From JADGHX01 sp963837755 (lineage in GTDB: Bacteria > Pseudomonadota > Gammaproteobacteria > Steroidobacterales > Steroidobacteraceae): 64,000 nt of DNA. The translations under genes were made by a program, and so were the position numbers. The notes under the pieces were generated by a model. The model made no database searches and had not been told where the DNA came from. It saw only the letters and a list, made by a program, of their open reading frames with translations. Within the stretch, counting starts at the first letter, position 1. Each line of letters begins with the position of its first letter. Positions 43,449 through 53,157 of the stretch are shown here, piece after piece. The stretch covers positions 620,001 to 684,000 of the forward strand of contig CAWIOP010000001.1 in NCBI GenBank assembly GCA_963837755.1, written 5' to 3'.

Positions 43449-44579
43449 ATGAGCTCTTCGGGAAAAAAGCCGGACCCCTACATCTTCTGGGGCGTGGCGC
43501 TCGCGGCCGTGCTCTTCGCCGCATACGTTTTCCCCGGGTTCCTGAGCCCGGTCACTTCGCACTTCGAAGGCACGTGCCGCACCGTTGAGCTGGGGGCGAG
43601 TGCGGAAGATGTGCGCATCGACCCCGCCACGGGATTTGCCTACCTGTCGTATTACGACCGCGCGCAACCCGCACCGGCGAATCCACAGCCCGGCACCGTG
43701 ATGCTCGTGGACCTGAACGCGGCCGAGCCCCACGTGCGCGCGGCGCTCACTACGGAGCCGCCTGACTTCCGCCCGGCCGGCATGAGCCTGTATGCGCCTG
43801 CGAGCGGGCCCAAGCGCCTGTTCGTGGTCAACCGGACCACGCTCGGCAAGCACTCCATCGAAATCTTCGAGCAGTCGGCCACTGGCGCATTCGCGCCCGT
43901 GGAGAGCATTCGCGACCGCCTCCTGTGGAGCCCGAACGCAATCGTCGCGGTGGGCCCGCGTCAGTTCTACGTTACGAACGACTCCGGATTCAGGGACAAA
44001 GATGCATTGGATGCGAAGAAGTTCGCGCAGCGCCGCTTGCGCAGCAACCGCGCGACAGTGCTGTACTACGACGGCGAGCGCCTGAGGCGGGTCGCTGAGC
44101 GCCTGGACATGGCGAATGGCGTGGCAGTCAGCCCCGACGGCGGCGTGGTGTACGTGAGCGAATCCAGCGCGCGTCGGCTGCGCGTGTTCGACCGCGACGT
44201 GACTTCGGGCAACCTGAAATCGCGCGAGGCCGTGCGGCTCGATGGCTCGCCCGACAATCTCACCGTGGACGCCGACGGCAACGTCTGGATTGGCGCGCAC
44301 CCGCGCGCGATGGCGATTCTGCAGAACCTGCGTGATGCGTCGTCGCGCTCGCCCACCCAGGTGTTGAAGTTCATGCCAGGCGCGGAGCGCGGCAAGCGGG
44401 TGAGCGAGGTTTACATGAACGCCGGCGAACAGATCTCCGCCGGCTCCGTCGCGGCGCCCTTCGGCAACCTGCTGGTCATCGGGTCCATCACGGATCGAAA
44501 GCTGTTGCTGTGTAAGGGGCCCGCTGCGGCGGGCGGCGCTGCGCAGCCGGCAATCACAGGGCCGGAAAAAGAGACCTGA
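43449..44579 (+). CDS. Paraoxonase/arylesterase-like beta-propeller protein, membrane-anchored
   Basis: A 376-residue protein with one N-terminal membrane helix (IFWGVALAAVLFAAYVF) and a six-bladed propeller of the paraoxonase/SMP-30 type. Supporting words are ASAEDVRIDPATGFAYLS, MSLYAPASGPKRLFVVN, PNAIVAVGPRQFYVTNDS with Asn and Asp that bind calcium in paraoxonases, ANGVAVSPDGGVVYVSES and DNLTVDADGNVWIGAHP. Members hydrolyse lactones or esters; specificity is unknown. It is divergent from sodB with 173 bp between the starts. Confidence 0.85.
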   Translation: MSSSGKKPDPYIFWGVALAAVLFAAYVFPGFLSPVTSHFEGTCRTVELGASAEDVRIDPATGFAYLSYYDRAQPAPANPQPGTVMLVDLNAAEPHVRAALTTEPPDFRPAGMSLYAPASGPKRLFVVNRTTLGKHSIEIFEQSATGAFAPVESIRDRLLWSPNAIVAVGPRQFYVTNDSGFRDKDALDAKKFAQRRLRSNRATVLYYDGERLRRVAERLDMANGVAVSPDGGVVYVSESSARRLRVFDRDVTSGNLKSREAVRLDGSPDNLTVDADGNVWIGAHPRAMAILQNLRDASSRSPTQVLKFMPGAERGKRVSEVYMNAGEQISAGSVAAPFGNLLVIGSITDRKLLLCKGPAAAGGAAQPAITGPEKET

Positions 44580-44757
44580 GCGATGCCGCGCCGGGCTCGG
44601 GCAGGCTCTGTGAGCGCATGGCTGAGGCTTCCCGCTAAAAACGCGGCGCTCAGCATAATCCCCGGGCTCCGGCGGGTGCACACGAGCAGCGTGCGCCACG
44701 GCCGGAGCCCAACCCGAGCGCCGGTGCGGGCCGCCGAGCGCTCGTGCCCTCGCCCCA

Positions 44758-45030
44758 CTACTGGCGCGGTGGCGTGGCGTTCGGGTCCGCGGTACCCGTG
44801 TCCGCCGGGGGCGTCGTGCTGCTTTCAGAGTTGGGCGTCGTGGTGGTGCCCGGCTCAGTCGCGGGCGGCGTGCTCTCCGGCGTAGTCGTTGTGTCGCTCG
44901 GCGGCATCGTCTGCTCGGCCGGGGGGAGCGTGTCCTGTGCGGGAGCCGTGCTTGCGGCTTCCTGCTTCGAGCAGGCAGCCAGCAGGAGGAGCGCGCCCAC
45001 GCTCAGGAACAATGCACTGCGGTTCTTCAT
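44758..45030 (-). CDS. Small lipoprotein with Thr/Pro-rich tail
   Basis: A 90-residue lipoprotein. Signal peptide with lipobox LLAAC near residue 20, followed by a low-complexity tail of Thr, Pro, Glu and Ser (TTTTPESTPPATEPGTTTT). No folded domain follows, so it may be a spacer-like or surface-modified lipoprotein. The ATG at 45030 is placed eight bases after GAGG; a GTG three codons upstream is possible. Confidence 0.75.
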   Translation of the reverse strand: MKNRSALFLSVGALLLLAACSKQEAASTAPAQDTLPPAEQTMPPSDTTTTPESTPPATEPGTTTTPNSESSTTPPADTGTADPNATPPRQ

Positions 45031-45307
45031 AGAGGTCACCTCACTGTTTGGGTTGCGCTACCCGGACAGTGGCTGGACGACCGGGCGCAGGGGCGTAACG
45101 CGTGTGGGGGGTAAGCGTTCCGGTGGCGCCTATCGGGTTTTTTTTAGCGCAGGTGTGTTGGAAAGCTCGAGCGGGAGCGTCTGTTAGTCTGCGGCGTTAT
45201 CGAGGTCGCTGGACGAGCTTGCGTATGTCGCGTCGGAGCGCGCGGCTTGCGGCGGCGGGCATGGAAGGGGCGCAGCTCGAGCTCATCGTGTTCGGCACGT
45301 GCGCGTG

Positions 45308-45436
45308 TTCGTGAACGTGCAGCGTTACGGAAATATGTCGTCCGCCACCGTGCCCGTGGCGCTATGTGAAGCGCTGGAGCTGATTCGGGACGTGACCGCG
45401 CGCAAAACGCGGCCTGCGAGCGTCGCCGCCTCCTGA
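45308..45436 (+). pseudogene. FabH-like C-terminal fragment
   Basis: The frame FVNVQRYGNMSSATVPVALCEAL carries the asparagine region (N-x4-YGN-x-S) of 3-oxoacyl-ACP synthase III, then 18 further codons and a stop. No upstream FabH sequence with the catalytic Cys or His exists, and the end (GFGGGL-type) is missing. It is thus a 42-codon leftover, standing alone between the lipoprotein and THX genes. Confidence 0.6.
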
Positions 45437-45545
45437 AGGGAAGCGGCGGCTGATGGGGCTTGCGCCTGCGCTCGCGAGCGAGCAACCCCAGCCCGCGTGG
45501 CGCACACCTTCGCGGGTGCGGCCCGCGCGGCGCGCCCTGCGCGGA

Positions 45546-45665
45546 CTATCTCTTGAGGGCTTTCGCGGCGGCGGCCTTCTTCTTGGCCGGATCCTTCGGA
45601 CGGGACTTGCCGAACGAGCCTCTATAGATCTTGCCGCGACGGCTCTTCATGTCACCCTTACCCAT
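45546..45665 (-). CDS. 30S ribosomal protein THX
   Basis: A 39-residue, very basic protein, MGKGDMKSRRGKIYRGSFG and onward, ending in a Lys/Ala-rich tail. The opening MGKGD-K-RRGKI-RGS-G is characteristic of THX, which binds the head of the small ribosomal subunit and stabilises 16S rRNA. The gene is complete and too short for usual gene-length cutoffs. It runs against the FabH-like fragment. Confidence 0.9.
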   Translation of the reverse strand: MGKGDMKSRRGKIYRGSFGKSRPKDPAKKKAAAAKALKR

Positions 45666-46170
45666 GCACTTCTGCCTTCAATTGGGGAAAAACGAGGCGC
45701 GGAGTCTAGGAGCCCATTGGCGCGACGTCCATACAACGCGCCCCAGCGACCGGGTCGCAAGCCCGGTCGGGGGCGAATGCGGCCCCGGCGTGCGAGGCCT
45801 GGGGCCTTACACGACACTGCCGATCCACTCGAGTGGCGGGTGTTTATCGTGCGACGCCGGAAGTGGGCGGGCACGCGTTATGCGCAATTCGATAGATTGC
45901 GCTATCGAGACGAAACCTGTAGAAGCCGTCTTGTGCGCCGGCGGCGCATTCCTGTATCGTGCCGCCCGGTTCGTGACCTTTCCCTTTCCTTTCCTGCCGC
46001 CTGTCTGGCCCTGTGCGCCGGCTTCCGACGAAGAAAAGCCGAATCGTTCCCGATCCAGGTGGCAGTGTGATGGGCTCAACTCCAGCATCCTGCCGTGATG
46101 TTTCCCGGACTCGTAATTCGCGCCGCTAGGAGCGGCCGGAGCGCGTCCGTTTCAGGAGTCTGATCCTTTT
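45666..46170. other. Gene-free stretch upstream of the RRM gene
   Basis: About 500 bp holding the promoters of THX (minus) and the RRM protein (plus). No coding region can be supported. AGGAG at 46155-46159 is the ribosome site of the RRM gene. Confidence 0.5.
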
Positions 46171-46476
46171 ATGACGAAGATCTATGTCGGCAATCTGCCG
46201 TTTTCCGCAAATGAGAGCGAAGTTCGCGAGCTGTTCGCGCAGCACGGCACGGTCGAGTCGGTGAGTCTCATCACCGATCGTGAAACCGGCCGCCCGCGCG
46301 GATTCGGCTTTGTCGAAATGTCCCGCGCCGATGCGTCGCGCGCCATCCAGGCCCTCAATGGCAAGGATCTGGGTGGCCGTCCGCTCCGCGTGAACGAAGC
46401 GCAGGAGCGCGGTGCTGGCGGCGGTGGCGGTGGTGGTGGCCCCCGCGGCGGCGGCGGCGGTCCGAAGCGCTGGTAA
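46171..46476 (+). CDS. RRM-type glycine-rich RNA-binding protein
   Basis: A 101-residue protein: one RNA recognition motif (residues 1-76) with RNP2 KIYVGNL and RNP1 RGFGFVEM, then a tail of Gly and Arg ending GGGGPKRW. Bacterial proteins of this type resemble plant glycine-rich and cyanobacterial Rbp proteins, often cold-induced, and act as RNA chaperones. A strong terminator follows 27 bp after the stop, so it is monocistronic. Confidence 0.94.
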   Translation: MTKIYVGNLPFSANESEVRELFAQHGTVESVSLITDRETGRPRGFGFVEMSRADASRAIQALNGKDLGGRPLRVNEAQERGAGGGGGGGGPRGGGGGPKRW

Positions 46477-46502
46477 ACGTCTAGCAACTCCAGTGTTGCC
46501 AT

Positions 46503-46534
46503 CATCGGGCGCCCTCGTGGCGCCCGATGTTTTT
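46503..46534 (+). terminator. Intrinsic terminator of the RRM gene
   Basis: Arms CATCGGGCGCC/GGCGCCCGATG (11 bp, perfect) around a five-base loop, followed by five T residues. Confidence 0.94.
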
Positions 46535-46616
46535 GGGGGCCCTTTCCGCGGCGTGCCCACGTGGAACGCCGGGGCGGTTGCGCGCTGCGCGCGCAACACC
46601 CGCATCAGGGTCGCGC

Positions 46617-47673
46617 TCAGCGATAGCGCGCCAGAATCTTCTCCAGCCCCTTCGACCCTGGCGAGAGCTTCTCGTACGGCACCTTGTTGAGCGCCGTATC
46701 CGGCGTGCCGTTCAGCTCGTGGAATTCCTTCTCATCGGTGGCCACATAGAGCAGGCCCGTGAGGTATTCGCCGGCCTTCATGCGTTCCTGCAGCTGCGCC
46801 TGCGCGTTCGCGCGATCGGTGGGGTCGTAGCTGCCATCCAGCTTGCGCAGCACAATACGGCTGCCGTCGTGCATCACCACGGGCAGTGTCTCGCCTTCCT
46901 TATAGTCCGCCGTGATCTCGTGCTCGAGCGGCACGAAGTCCGCATGAACCGCCGGCTCGTAGTGCTCGCGCGTGTAGGCATAGCTCTTGGTGGAGCCTTC
47001 GTGGTCGTTGAACGTGACGCATGGCGATAGCACGTCGATGAGCGCGAAGCCCTTGTGCGTGAGGCCGGCCTGGATCAGCGGCACCAGCTGTTCCTTGTCG
47101 CCGGAGAAGCTGCGCGCCACGAACGTGGCGCCGAGTGTCATGCGCGAGCAGCACCGGGTCGATGGGCGGCTGGAAGTTCGTCTCGCCCTTCTTCGCCTTC
47201 GTGCCTATGTCGGCGGAAGCGGAGAACTGACCCTTGGTGAGGCCATACACGCCATTGTTCTCGATGATGTAGAGCATGTTGAGGTTGCGCCGGATCGCGT
47301 GGCAGAACTGCCCGAGCCCGATGGAGAGCGTGTCGCCGTCGCCCGAGACACCGATGTAGGACAGCTCCCGGTTCGCCGCGTTCGCGCCCATGGCGATGGA
47401 TGGCATGCGCCCGTGCACGGAATTGAACCCGTGCCCGCCGCTGACGAAATACGCCGTGGTCTTGGACGAGCAGCCGATGCCGGAGAGCTTCACCAGGTTC
47501 TGCGGCTCGACCGACAGGCCCCAGCAGGCCTCGATGATGGCGGCGGTGATGGAGTCATGGCCGCAGCCCGCGCACAGCGTGGAAAGCGCGCCTTCGTAGT
47601 CGCGCCGCGTGAGCCCGAGCGTGTTCTTCGGCAGCGACGGGTGAGCGACCTTGGGTTTGGCGAGGAACGTCAT
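46617..47673 (-). pseudogene. korB: 2-oxoacid:ferredoxin oxidoreductase beta subunit, one frameshift
   Basis: The thiamine-diphosphate subunit. The first part (MTFLAKPKVAHPSLPKNTLG) contains STLCAGCGHDSITAAII, SGIGCSS and GVSGDGDTLSIG...ENNGVYGLTKGQ, the usual cofactor regions. At about 47142-47147 an extra C breaks the frame after PPIDPVLLA; the continuation MTLGATFVARSFSGDKEQL to the end lies in the next frame. Corrected, it would be about 352 residues, normal for KorB. It oxidises a 2-oxoacid, probably 2-oxoglutarate, to the acyl-CoA and reduces ferredoxin. The gene overlaps or abuts korA. Confidence 0.85.
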
Positions 47674-49547
47674 GTCGATCTTCGCCCGGCGGCGCCGGAG
47701 CGCCTCCTGCGGCTTGCGGCTGCGGCCGCACTTCGGCGAGCACGCCATTGACGATGAAGCGCGGAGGAGATGGGCAGCCCGTCGTAGTGCAGCAGCGAGC
47801 GCAGCTTCGCCTTGTCTACCTTCGTCTCGAGCGTGAGCAGCGAGCGAAACTGCGCGTCGCGGTTCTGCTCGACCACGAACAGCAGCCGGTGCGCGGCGAG
47901 GAAACGCTCCACGTCTTCGCAGAACGGGAACGCCCGCACGCGCATGTAGCTCAGCGCGCACGCCTTCGGTCGCAAGCACGCTCGATGGCCTCATGGATGG
48001 CGCCATCGCAGCTGCCGAGGGAAACGATGCCGATGTCGCTGCCCGCCGTCGCGTCGATGATGGCGCGCGGCACGAGCTTCTTCGCCGTGTCCCACTTGCG
48101 CAGCAGGCGGTCGAGCACGATCTGGTATTCGGCGGAGTCTTCCGTGTAAGTGCCGTATTGAGTGTGACCGGAGCCACGCGTGAAATACGCCGCCTTCGGG
48201 TGCACGCCGGGCATCGTGCGATACGCAATGCCGTCGCCATCCTTGTCGAAGTAACGATGGAATTTCTCGAGCTTCAGCGACCTCATCCAGGCCCAGCACC
48301 TTGCCGCGATCGGGCTTGTAGCTGTCGTCCCACTTGAGGTCGCGGCACATCCAGTCGTTCATGCCGATGTCGAGATCCGACATCACGAACACTGGCGTCT
48401 GCAGCCGCTCGGCGAGATCGAACGCCTGCGCCGCCATGTAGAAGCACTCTTCCGGGTTCGACGGATACAGGCACACATGGCGCGTATCGCCGTGCGACGC
48501 GTACGCTGCGGCCATGAGGTCGCACTGCTGGGTACGCGTGGGCATGCCAGTTGAAGGCCCCACGCGCTGAATGTCGAAAATCACCGCGGGCACTTCGGCG
48601 TAGTACGCAAGTCCGATGAACTCGCCCATGAGCGAGATGCCCGGCCCCGACGTTGCCGTGAACGCGCGCGCGCCGTTCCACATGGCGCCGATCGTCATGC
48701 CGATGGCGGCCAGCTCGTCTTCCGCCTGGATGAACGCGAAATTCTTGCGGCCCGTTTCCGGGTCTACGCGCATGCGATCGCAGAATGCCTTGTACGCATC
48801 CATGAGAGACGTCGACGGCGTGATCGGGTACCACGCCGCAACCGTGGCGCCCGCGAACACGCAACCGAGCGCGGCCGCCGTGTTGCCATCGATCAGGATG
48901 TGGCCGCCGGTCTTCGACATCTTCTCCACGCGCAACGGCAGCGGGCATGGGAAGCTCTGCTTCGCGTAGTCGTAGCCGAGCTGGATGGCCTTCATGTTGC
49001 TGTCGACGAGCTGCGGCTTTTTCGCATAGGTCTCGGCGAGCAGCGCGCGGATCTGCTCGAGGTCCAGGTCGAGCAGCGCCGCGAGCACGCCGGCGTAGCA
49101 GATGTTCTTCATCAGGATGCGCGTGCGCACGCCGTTGAAGTTCTCATTACAGAGTTTCGCCAGCGGCACGCCGAGCACGGTGATGTCTTCGCGCTTCAGC
49201 AGCGCGGGGCGCGGCCACGTGGAGTCGTAGAGAAGAAAGCCACCGGGGGCCACTTCCTTCACGTCACGCGAGTAGGTCTCGGCGTTCATGGCCACCATGA
49301 TGTCCACCTGGCCCGAGCGCGCGACGTAGCCGTGCTTCGTCACGCGGATCTCGTACCACGTGGGCAGGCCCTGGATGTTCGAGGGAAAGTAGTTCTTCCC
49401 CATCACGGGAATGCCGCTGCGGAAAATGGACTTCATCAGCAGCGTGTTGGCGCTAGCCGAGCCGGTGCCGTTCACCGTGGCGATCTTCAAGGCGAAATCG
49501 TTGATCCGCGAGCTGGAGTTGGTCTTCGAAGCGGTCGTCGGTGACAT
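47674..49547 (-). pseudogene. korA: 2-oxoacid:ferredoxin oxidoreductase alpha (gamma-alpha fused) subunit, several frameshifts
   Basis: From MSPTTASKTN the frame covers the gamma domain (KIATVNGTGSASANTLLMKS, GLPTWYEIRVTKHGY) and most of the alpha domain (AAWYPITPSTSLMDAYKAF, EDELAAIGMTIGA, TATSGPGISLMGEFIGLA). At about 48270-48285 it shifts to a frame with KLEKFHRYFDKDGDGIAYRT; near 47951-47985 to one with YMRVRAFPFCEDVERFL; near 47758-47768 to one with VLAEVRPQPQ. Two or all three fit single inserted bases. Repaired, the protein would have about 620 residues. The end is approximate because the last frame runs into korB. Confidence 0.8.
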
Positions 49548-49615
49548 GGCTGGCTTGCGCTGGCTGGAGTTGGTTGGGGGGCGGCGTCTACGCGAAATCG
49601 TCCAGGCGGGCTCGT

Positions 49616-51430
49616 CTATGCGATCTTGGGCTTCTTCGCCTCGAGAGCGCGGCCCTCGTCCAGGGCGTGAGGCCACAGCACGCTGGATTTCTGCATGTCC
49701 CACGCGGCGGTGGGGCAGCGCTCCGCGCACAGGCCACAATGCACGCACAGGTCTTCGTCCTTCACCATCACGCGCCCCGTCTGCTTGAGTGCGGCGGAGA
49801 CATAAAGCGGCTGCGTGAGGTTCTTCGCGGGCGCCTTCAGGCGCGTGCGAAGGTCTGCTTCCTCGCCGTTGTGCGTGATGGTGAGGCAGTCCACCGGGCA
49901 AATGTCGAGGCAGGCATCGCACTCGATGCACAGCTTCGCCTCGAATACGGTCTGCACGTCGCAGTTGAGGCAGCGCTGCACCTCCTGCGCGGCCTGCTCC
50001 GCGGTGAAGCCGAGCTCCACCTCGATGTTCAGCTTCTTGAAACGCTCTTTGAGGGCGACGTGCGGCATCAGCCGACGCTCCACCGGCGTGTAGTCATTCG
50101 CGTATGACCACTCGTGCATGCCCATCTTGCGACTCTGCAGGTTCACGCCGGGTGCAAGCCGCTCGGTGACGGATTCGCCCTGGCAGTGACGGTGAATGGA
50201 GATTGCGGCCTGATGCCCGTGCTCCACCGCCCAGATGATGTTCTTGGGGCCGAATGCCGCGTCACCGCCAAAGAACACGCCCTCGCGTGTGGACTGGAAG
50301 GTGGTCTTGTCCACCTTCGGCACGTCCCACTTGTCGAACTCGATGCCGAGGTCGCGCTCGACCCAGGGGAACGCGTTCTCCTGGCCGATGGCGAGGATGA
50401 CGTCGTCCGCCGGGAAGAACTGCTCGCCCACGATGCGTTCGGCCGTGATGCGGCCCTGCGCGTCGAGGTCGTACTCCAGTTTCTCGAACAGCATGCCGGT
50501 GAGGCGGCCGTTCGCGTGCACGAAGGCCTTCGGCGAGTGGTTGACGACGATCGCGACGCTTTCTTCTTCAGCGTCTTGCAGCTCCCACGCGGAGGCCCTG
50601 AAGAACTCGCGCGGCTTGCGCGCCATCACTTTCACGCTCTTCGCGCCGAGGCGCAGGCTGGTGCGGCAGCAATCCATCGCCGTATTGCCCACGCCGATGA
50701 TGAGCACGCGCTCGCCAATCTTCTCGATGTGGCCGAACGCCACGGACTCGAGCCACGCGATGCCGATGTGGATGTTGGCCGCGGCTTCCTGCCGGCCGGG
50801 CAGTTTCAGCTCTTTGCCCTTCGGAGCGCCCGAGCCCACGAACACCGCATCGAAGCCCTGCGAAAGCAGGTCACGCAGGCTCTTGATGGGGTGGTTCAGC
50901 TTGAGGTCGACGCCCATGCCGATGATCTGCTGGATCTCGTCGTCGAGCACCTCCTGCGGCAGGCGGAACGACGGGATGTTCGTGCGCATGAGGCCGCCCG
51001 GTGCGCCGTACTGCTCGAAGATGGTGACGTCGTAGCCGAGCGGCATGAGGTCGTTCGCCACCACCAGCGAAGCGGAGCCCGCACCTATGCAGGCGACGCG
51101 TTTGCCGTTCTTGAGGCGAGGGATCTTCGGCAGGCGCGCGGAGATGTTCTCATCCCGCTGGTCGGCGGCCACGCGCTTCAGGCGGCAGATGGCGACGGGC
51201 TTCTTCTCCACACGGCCACGCCGGCAGGCGGGCTCGCAAGGCCGGTCGCACACTCGCCCGAGAATGCCGGGAAAGACATTCGAGTGGCGGTTCACCATGT
51301 ACGCATCGGTGAAGCGCCCTTGGGCGATGAGGCGGATGTATTCGGGAACGTCTGTGTGGGCTGGACACGCCCACTGGCAATCTACGACTCGATGAAAGTA
51401 GTCGGGATGCGCGGTGTCGGTCGGCTGCAT
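49616..51430 (-). CDS. GltD-like flavoprotein with Fe-S clusters, partner of KorAB
   Basis: A 604-residue FAD-dependent oxidoreductase of the glutamate-synthase small-subunit type. The N-terminus has the Fe-S cysteines (CPAHTDVPEYI, then CDRPCEPAC). FAD- and NAD(P)-binding loops are ACIGAGSASLVVA and LIIGVGNTAMDCC. The C-terminus carries two 4Fe-4S cysteine sets, CIECDACLDICPVDC and CVHCGLCAERCP. It lies 68 bp upstream of korA, so it probably couples ferredoxin made by KorAB to NAD(P), like KorC of aromatic degraders. The frame is intact, in contrast to korAB. Confidence 0.88.
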   Translation of the reverse strand: MQPTDTAHPDYFHRVVDCQWACPAHTDVPEYIRLIAQGRFTDAYMVNRHSNVFPGILGRVCDRPCEPACRRGRVEKKPVAICRLKRVAADQRDENISARLPKIPRLKNGKRVACIGAGSASLVVANDLMPLGYDVTIFEQYGAPGGLMRTNIPSFRLPQEVLDDEIQQIIGMGVDLKLNHPIKSLRDLLSQGFDAVFVGSGAPKGKELKLPGRQEAAANIHIGIAWLESVAFGHIEKIGERVLIIGVGNTAMDCCRTSLRLGAKSVKVMARKPREFFRASAWELQDAEEESVAIVVNHSPKAFVHANGRLTGMLFEKLEYDLDAQGRITAERIVGEQFFPADDVILAIGQENAFPWVERDLGIEFDKWDVPKVDKTTFQSTREGVFFGGDAAFGPKNIIWAVEHGHQAAISIHRHCQGESVTERLAPGVNLQSRKMGMHEWSYANDYTPVERRLMPHVALKERFKKLNIEVELGFTAEQAAQEVQRCLNCDVQTVFEAKLCIECDACLDICPVDCLTITHNGEEADLRTRLKAPAKNLTQPLYVSAALKQTGRVMVKDEDLCVHCGLCAERCPTAAWDMQKSSVLWPHALDEGRALEAKKPKIA

Positions 51431-52036
51431 TTAACGCCCCAGGCGCTGCCGGGGCCCCCTCGTGACGCAAGGCGGCTAAGTATAGAGAGGCGCCGGGGAT
51501 TGTCACTTCGATGGCACACGACGACAGCCGCTTCGCCGCGGCAGGCGGGCATTTCGGCCCGCTGCTTCAAGCGTTTGCGTCACGTGCGGCGCTGTGTCCG
51601 ACACGGCACGGTAACGGCGCCGGACCGCGACAGGCTCGGGCACGTCGAGCGCGAACGTGAGCTGGGAGGGTGAGATGCCGGTCATGGCGCTCACTGAAGT
51701 CCAACCATGCCACCGAAGCGCCAATGGCGGCGCCGGCCGAGGCCAGCACGAGTGCTCGCGCGATAATTGGACATAAGCGAGCTGAAATCGGTGGATTGAT
51801 GGGACGACAGGCACGCAACTCGGAGGCAGAATACGCACCGTGTCGCCAGCGCCGGCGAGCATCACGCACGTTGTCCCGTCGACGATACAAATCGATATCG
51901 GCCGGGCGGGCGGCGGGTCAGCGGCGCCGGTGCGCTTGCATTGGAAGGTAGTCGCTTCGTCACAGCGTTCGCGACCAAGGTCTCACTGGCCGACGGTCGG
52001 CTGCTGCCGGACAGTGACACGGACAGCACGGGGAAA
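51431..52036. other. Divergent regulatory region, about 600 bp
   Basis: Lies between the kor operon (leftward) and the LuxR-type regulator (rightward). Open frames on both strands show no recognisable domains; a minus-strand frame contains one hydrophobic segment but nothing else. No promoter could be fixed by eye. Confidence 0.45.
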
Positions 52037-52687
52037 ATGGCTCTGAAACTACTCGTCATCGACGATCATCCGCTCATTCTGGAAGGAGTCGCCGCGGCGC
52101 TCGAAGGCCTGGGCCAGGGGATACGAATCGTGGCGGCGCGCACGGCCGAGAAGGGGCTCGCGGCGGCCGCGGCCAATCCGGACCTCGACCTGGTTCTGCT
52201 CGACGTGGCGCTGCCCGGCGTGAGCGGCTTCGCGCTCATCGGCAAGCTGCGCGAGCGCTATCCCATGCTGCCCATCGTGGTGCTCTCGGCACTCGACGAT
52301 GCGGCGAGCGTGGGCCGCGCGATGAGCGTGGGCGCCATCGGCTTCGTGCCCAAGTCTTCCGCCACGCGCGTGCTCATCAACGTGCTCAAGAGCGTGCTGG
52401 AGGGCAACGTGGGCCCGGCCGCCCTCGCGGCCACCAGGCCTGCGTCCCTTGCCATGGCCGCGAGCGGCCTGAAAGACAGCCAGGTCTCGCTGCTCACCCT
52501 GCGCCAGATCGAAGTGCTCTCGCGCGTGTGCCAGGGCAAGGCGAACAAGCAGATCGCCACCGAGCTCGGGCTTTCCGAGAAAACCGTGAAGGCGCACGTC
52601 ACGGCTATCTTCAAGGTGCTGGGCGTGGCGAATCGCACCCAGGCCGCGCTCGCGGCGCGCTCGGTCGGAGTGGTGTTCGCGAGCTAG
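52037..52687 (+). CDS. NarL/LuxR-family response regulator
   Basis: A 216-residue regulator. Receiver domain: LLVIDDHPLILEGV, phospho-Asp in LVLLDVALPGVSG near residue 55, VVLSALDD and GFVPKSS. DNA-binding domain: LTLRQIEVLSRVCQGKANKQIATELGLS, then EKTVKAHVTAIFKVLGV, the LuxR helix-turn-helix. No kinase is adjacent, so it is an orphan. The ATG at 52037 follows GGGG; an upstream in-frame start would add 32 non-conserved residues. Confidence 0.92.
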   Translation: MALKLLVIDDHPLILEGVAAALEGLGQGIRIVAARTAEKGLAAAAANPDLDLVLLDVALPGVSGFALIGKLRERYPMLPIVVLSALDDAASVGRAMSVGAIGFVPKSSATRVLINVLKSVLEGNVGPAALAATRPASLAMAASGLKDSQVSLLTLRQIEVLSRVCQGKANKQIATELGLSEKTVKAHVTAIFKVLGVANRTQAALAARSVGVVFAS

Positions 52688-52750
52688 AAGACACCTCGGC
52701 GTTTCGGCGGAGGCGCGATAGTCCTCCGCCTGCGCCATACTTCGATTCCC

Positions 52751-53101
52751 ATGGCCGACCACACCCCCACCGAGATCAAACTGCGCTCCCGCGCCCGCGT
52801 GCTCGAAGTGAGCTTCGCCGGCGGGGAGCGCTTCGAGCTGCCGTTCGAATACCTGCGCGTGCATTCGCCTTCCGCCGAAGTAAAGGGCCACGGGCCCGGG
52901 CAGGAGGTGCTGGTGCTGGGCAAGGAAAACGTGGGCATCAAGGCCGTGGAGCCCATCGGGCAATACGCCGTGAAGCTGGTGTTCGATGACGGCCACGACA
53001 CCGGCCTCTTCACGTGGAATTACCTCTACGAGCTGGGCAGCGAGCGCGAGAGCAAGTGGGCGCACTACCAGCAGCGGGTGCGCGAGAAACGCGGGAGTTG
53101 A
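52751..53101 (+). CDS. DUF971 family protein
   Basis: A 116-residue protein of the DUF971 (gamma-butyrobetaine hydroxylase N-terminal-like) family: TEIKLRSRARVLEVSFAGGE, LPFEYLRVHSPSAEV, GIKAVEPIGQYAVKLVFDDGHDTG cut at residues 72-95, LFTWNYLYELG. It is a small beta fold with a possible zinc or Fe-S role in related proteins, function unknown. In many gammaproteobacteria it directly follows hslU and precedes ubiE; here only the ubiE side is kept. Confidence 0.92.
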   Translation: MADHTPTEIKLRSRARVLEVSFAGGERFELPFEYLRVHSPSAEVKGHGPGQEVLVLGKENVGIKAVEPIGQYAVKLVFDDGHDTGLFTWNYLYELGSERESKWAHYQQRVREKRGS

Positions 53102-53157
53102 GGGGAGGGCCGGGGCCGGCGGGGCCGGAGACTCGATTGCAGCCTCGGCAACAAAAA

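Noticed and set aside
50114..51673. A 519-codon open frame antisense to the GltD-like gene
   Set aside because: Shadow of a well-supported flavoprotein gene, with skewed His/Ala/Arg composition.
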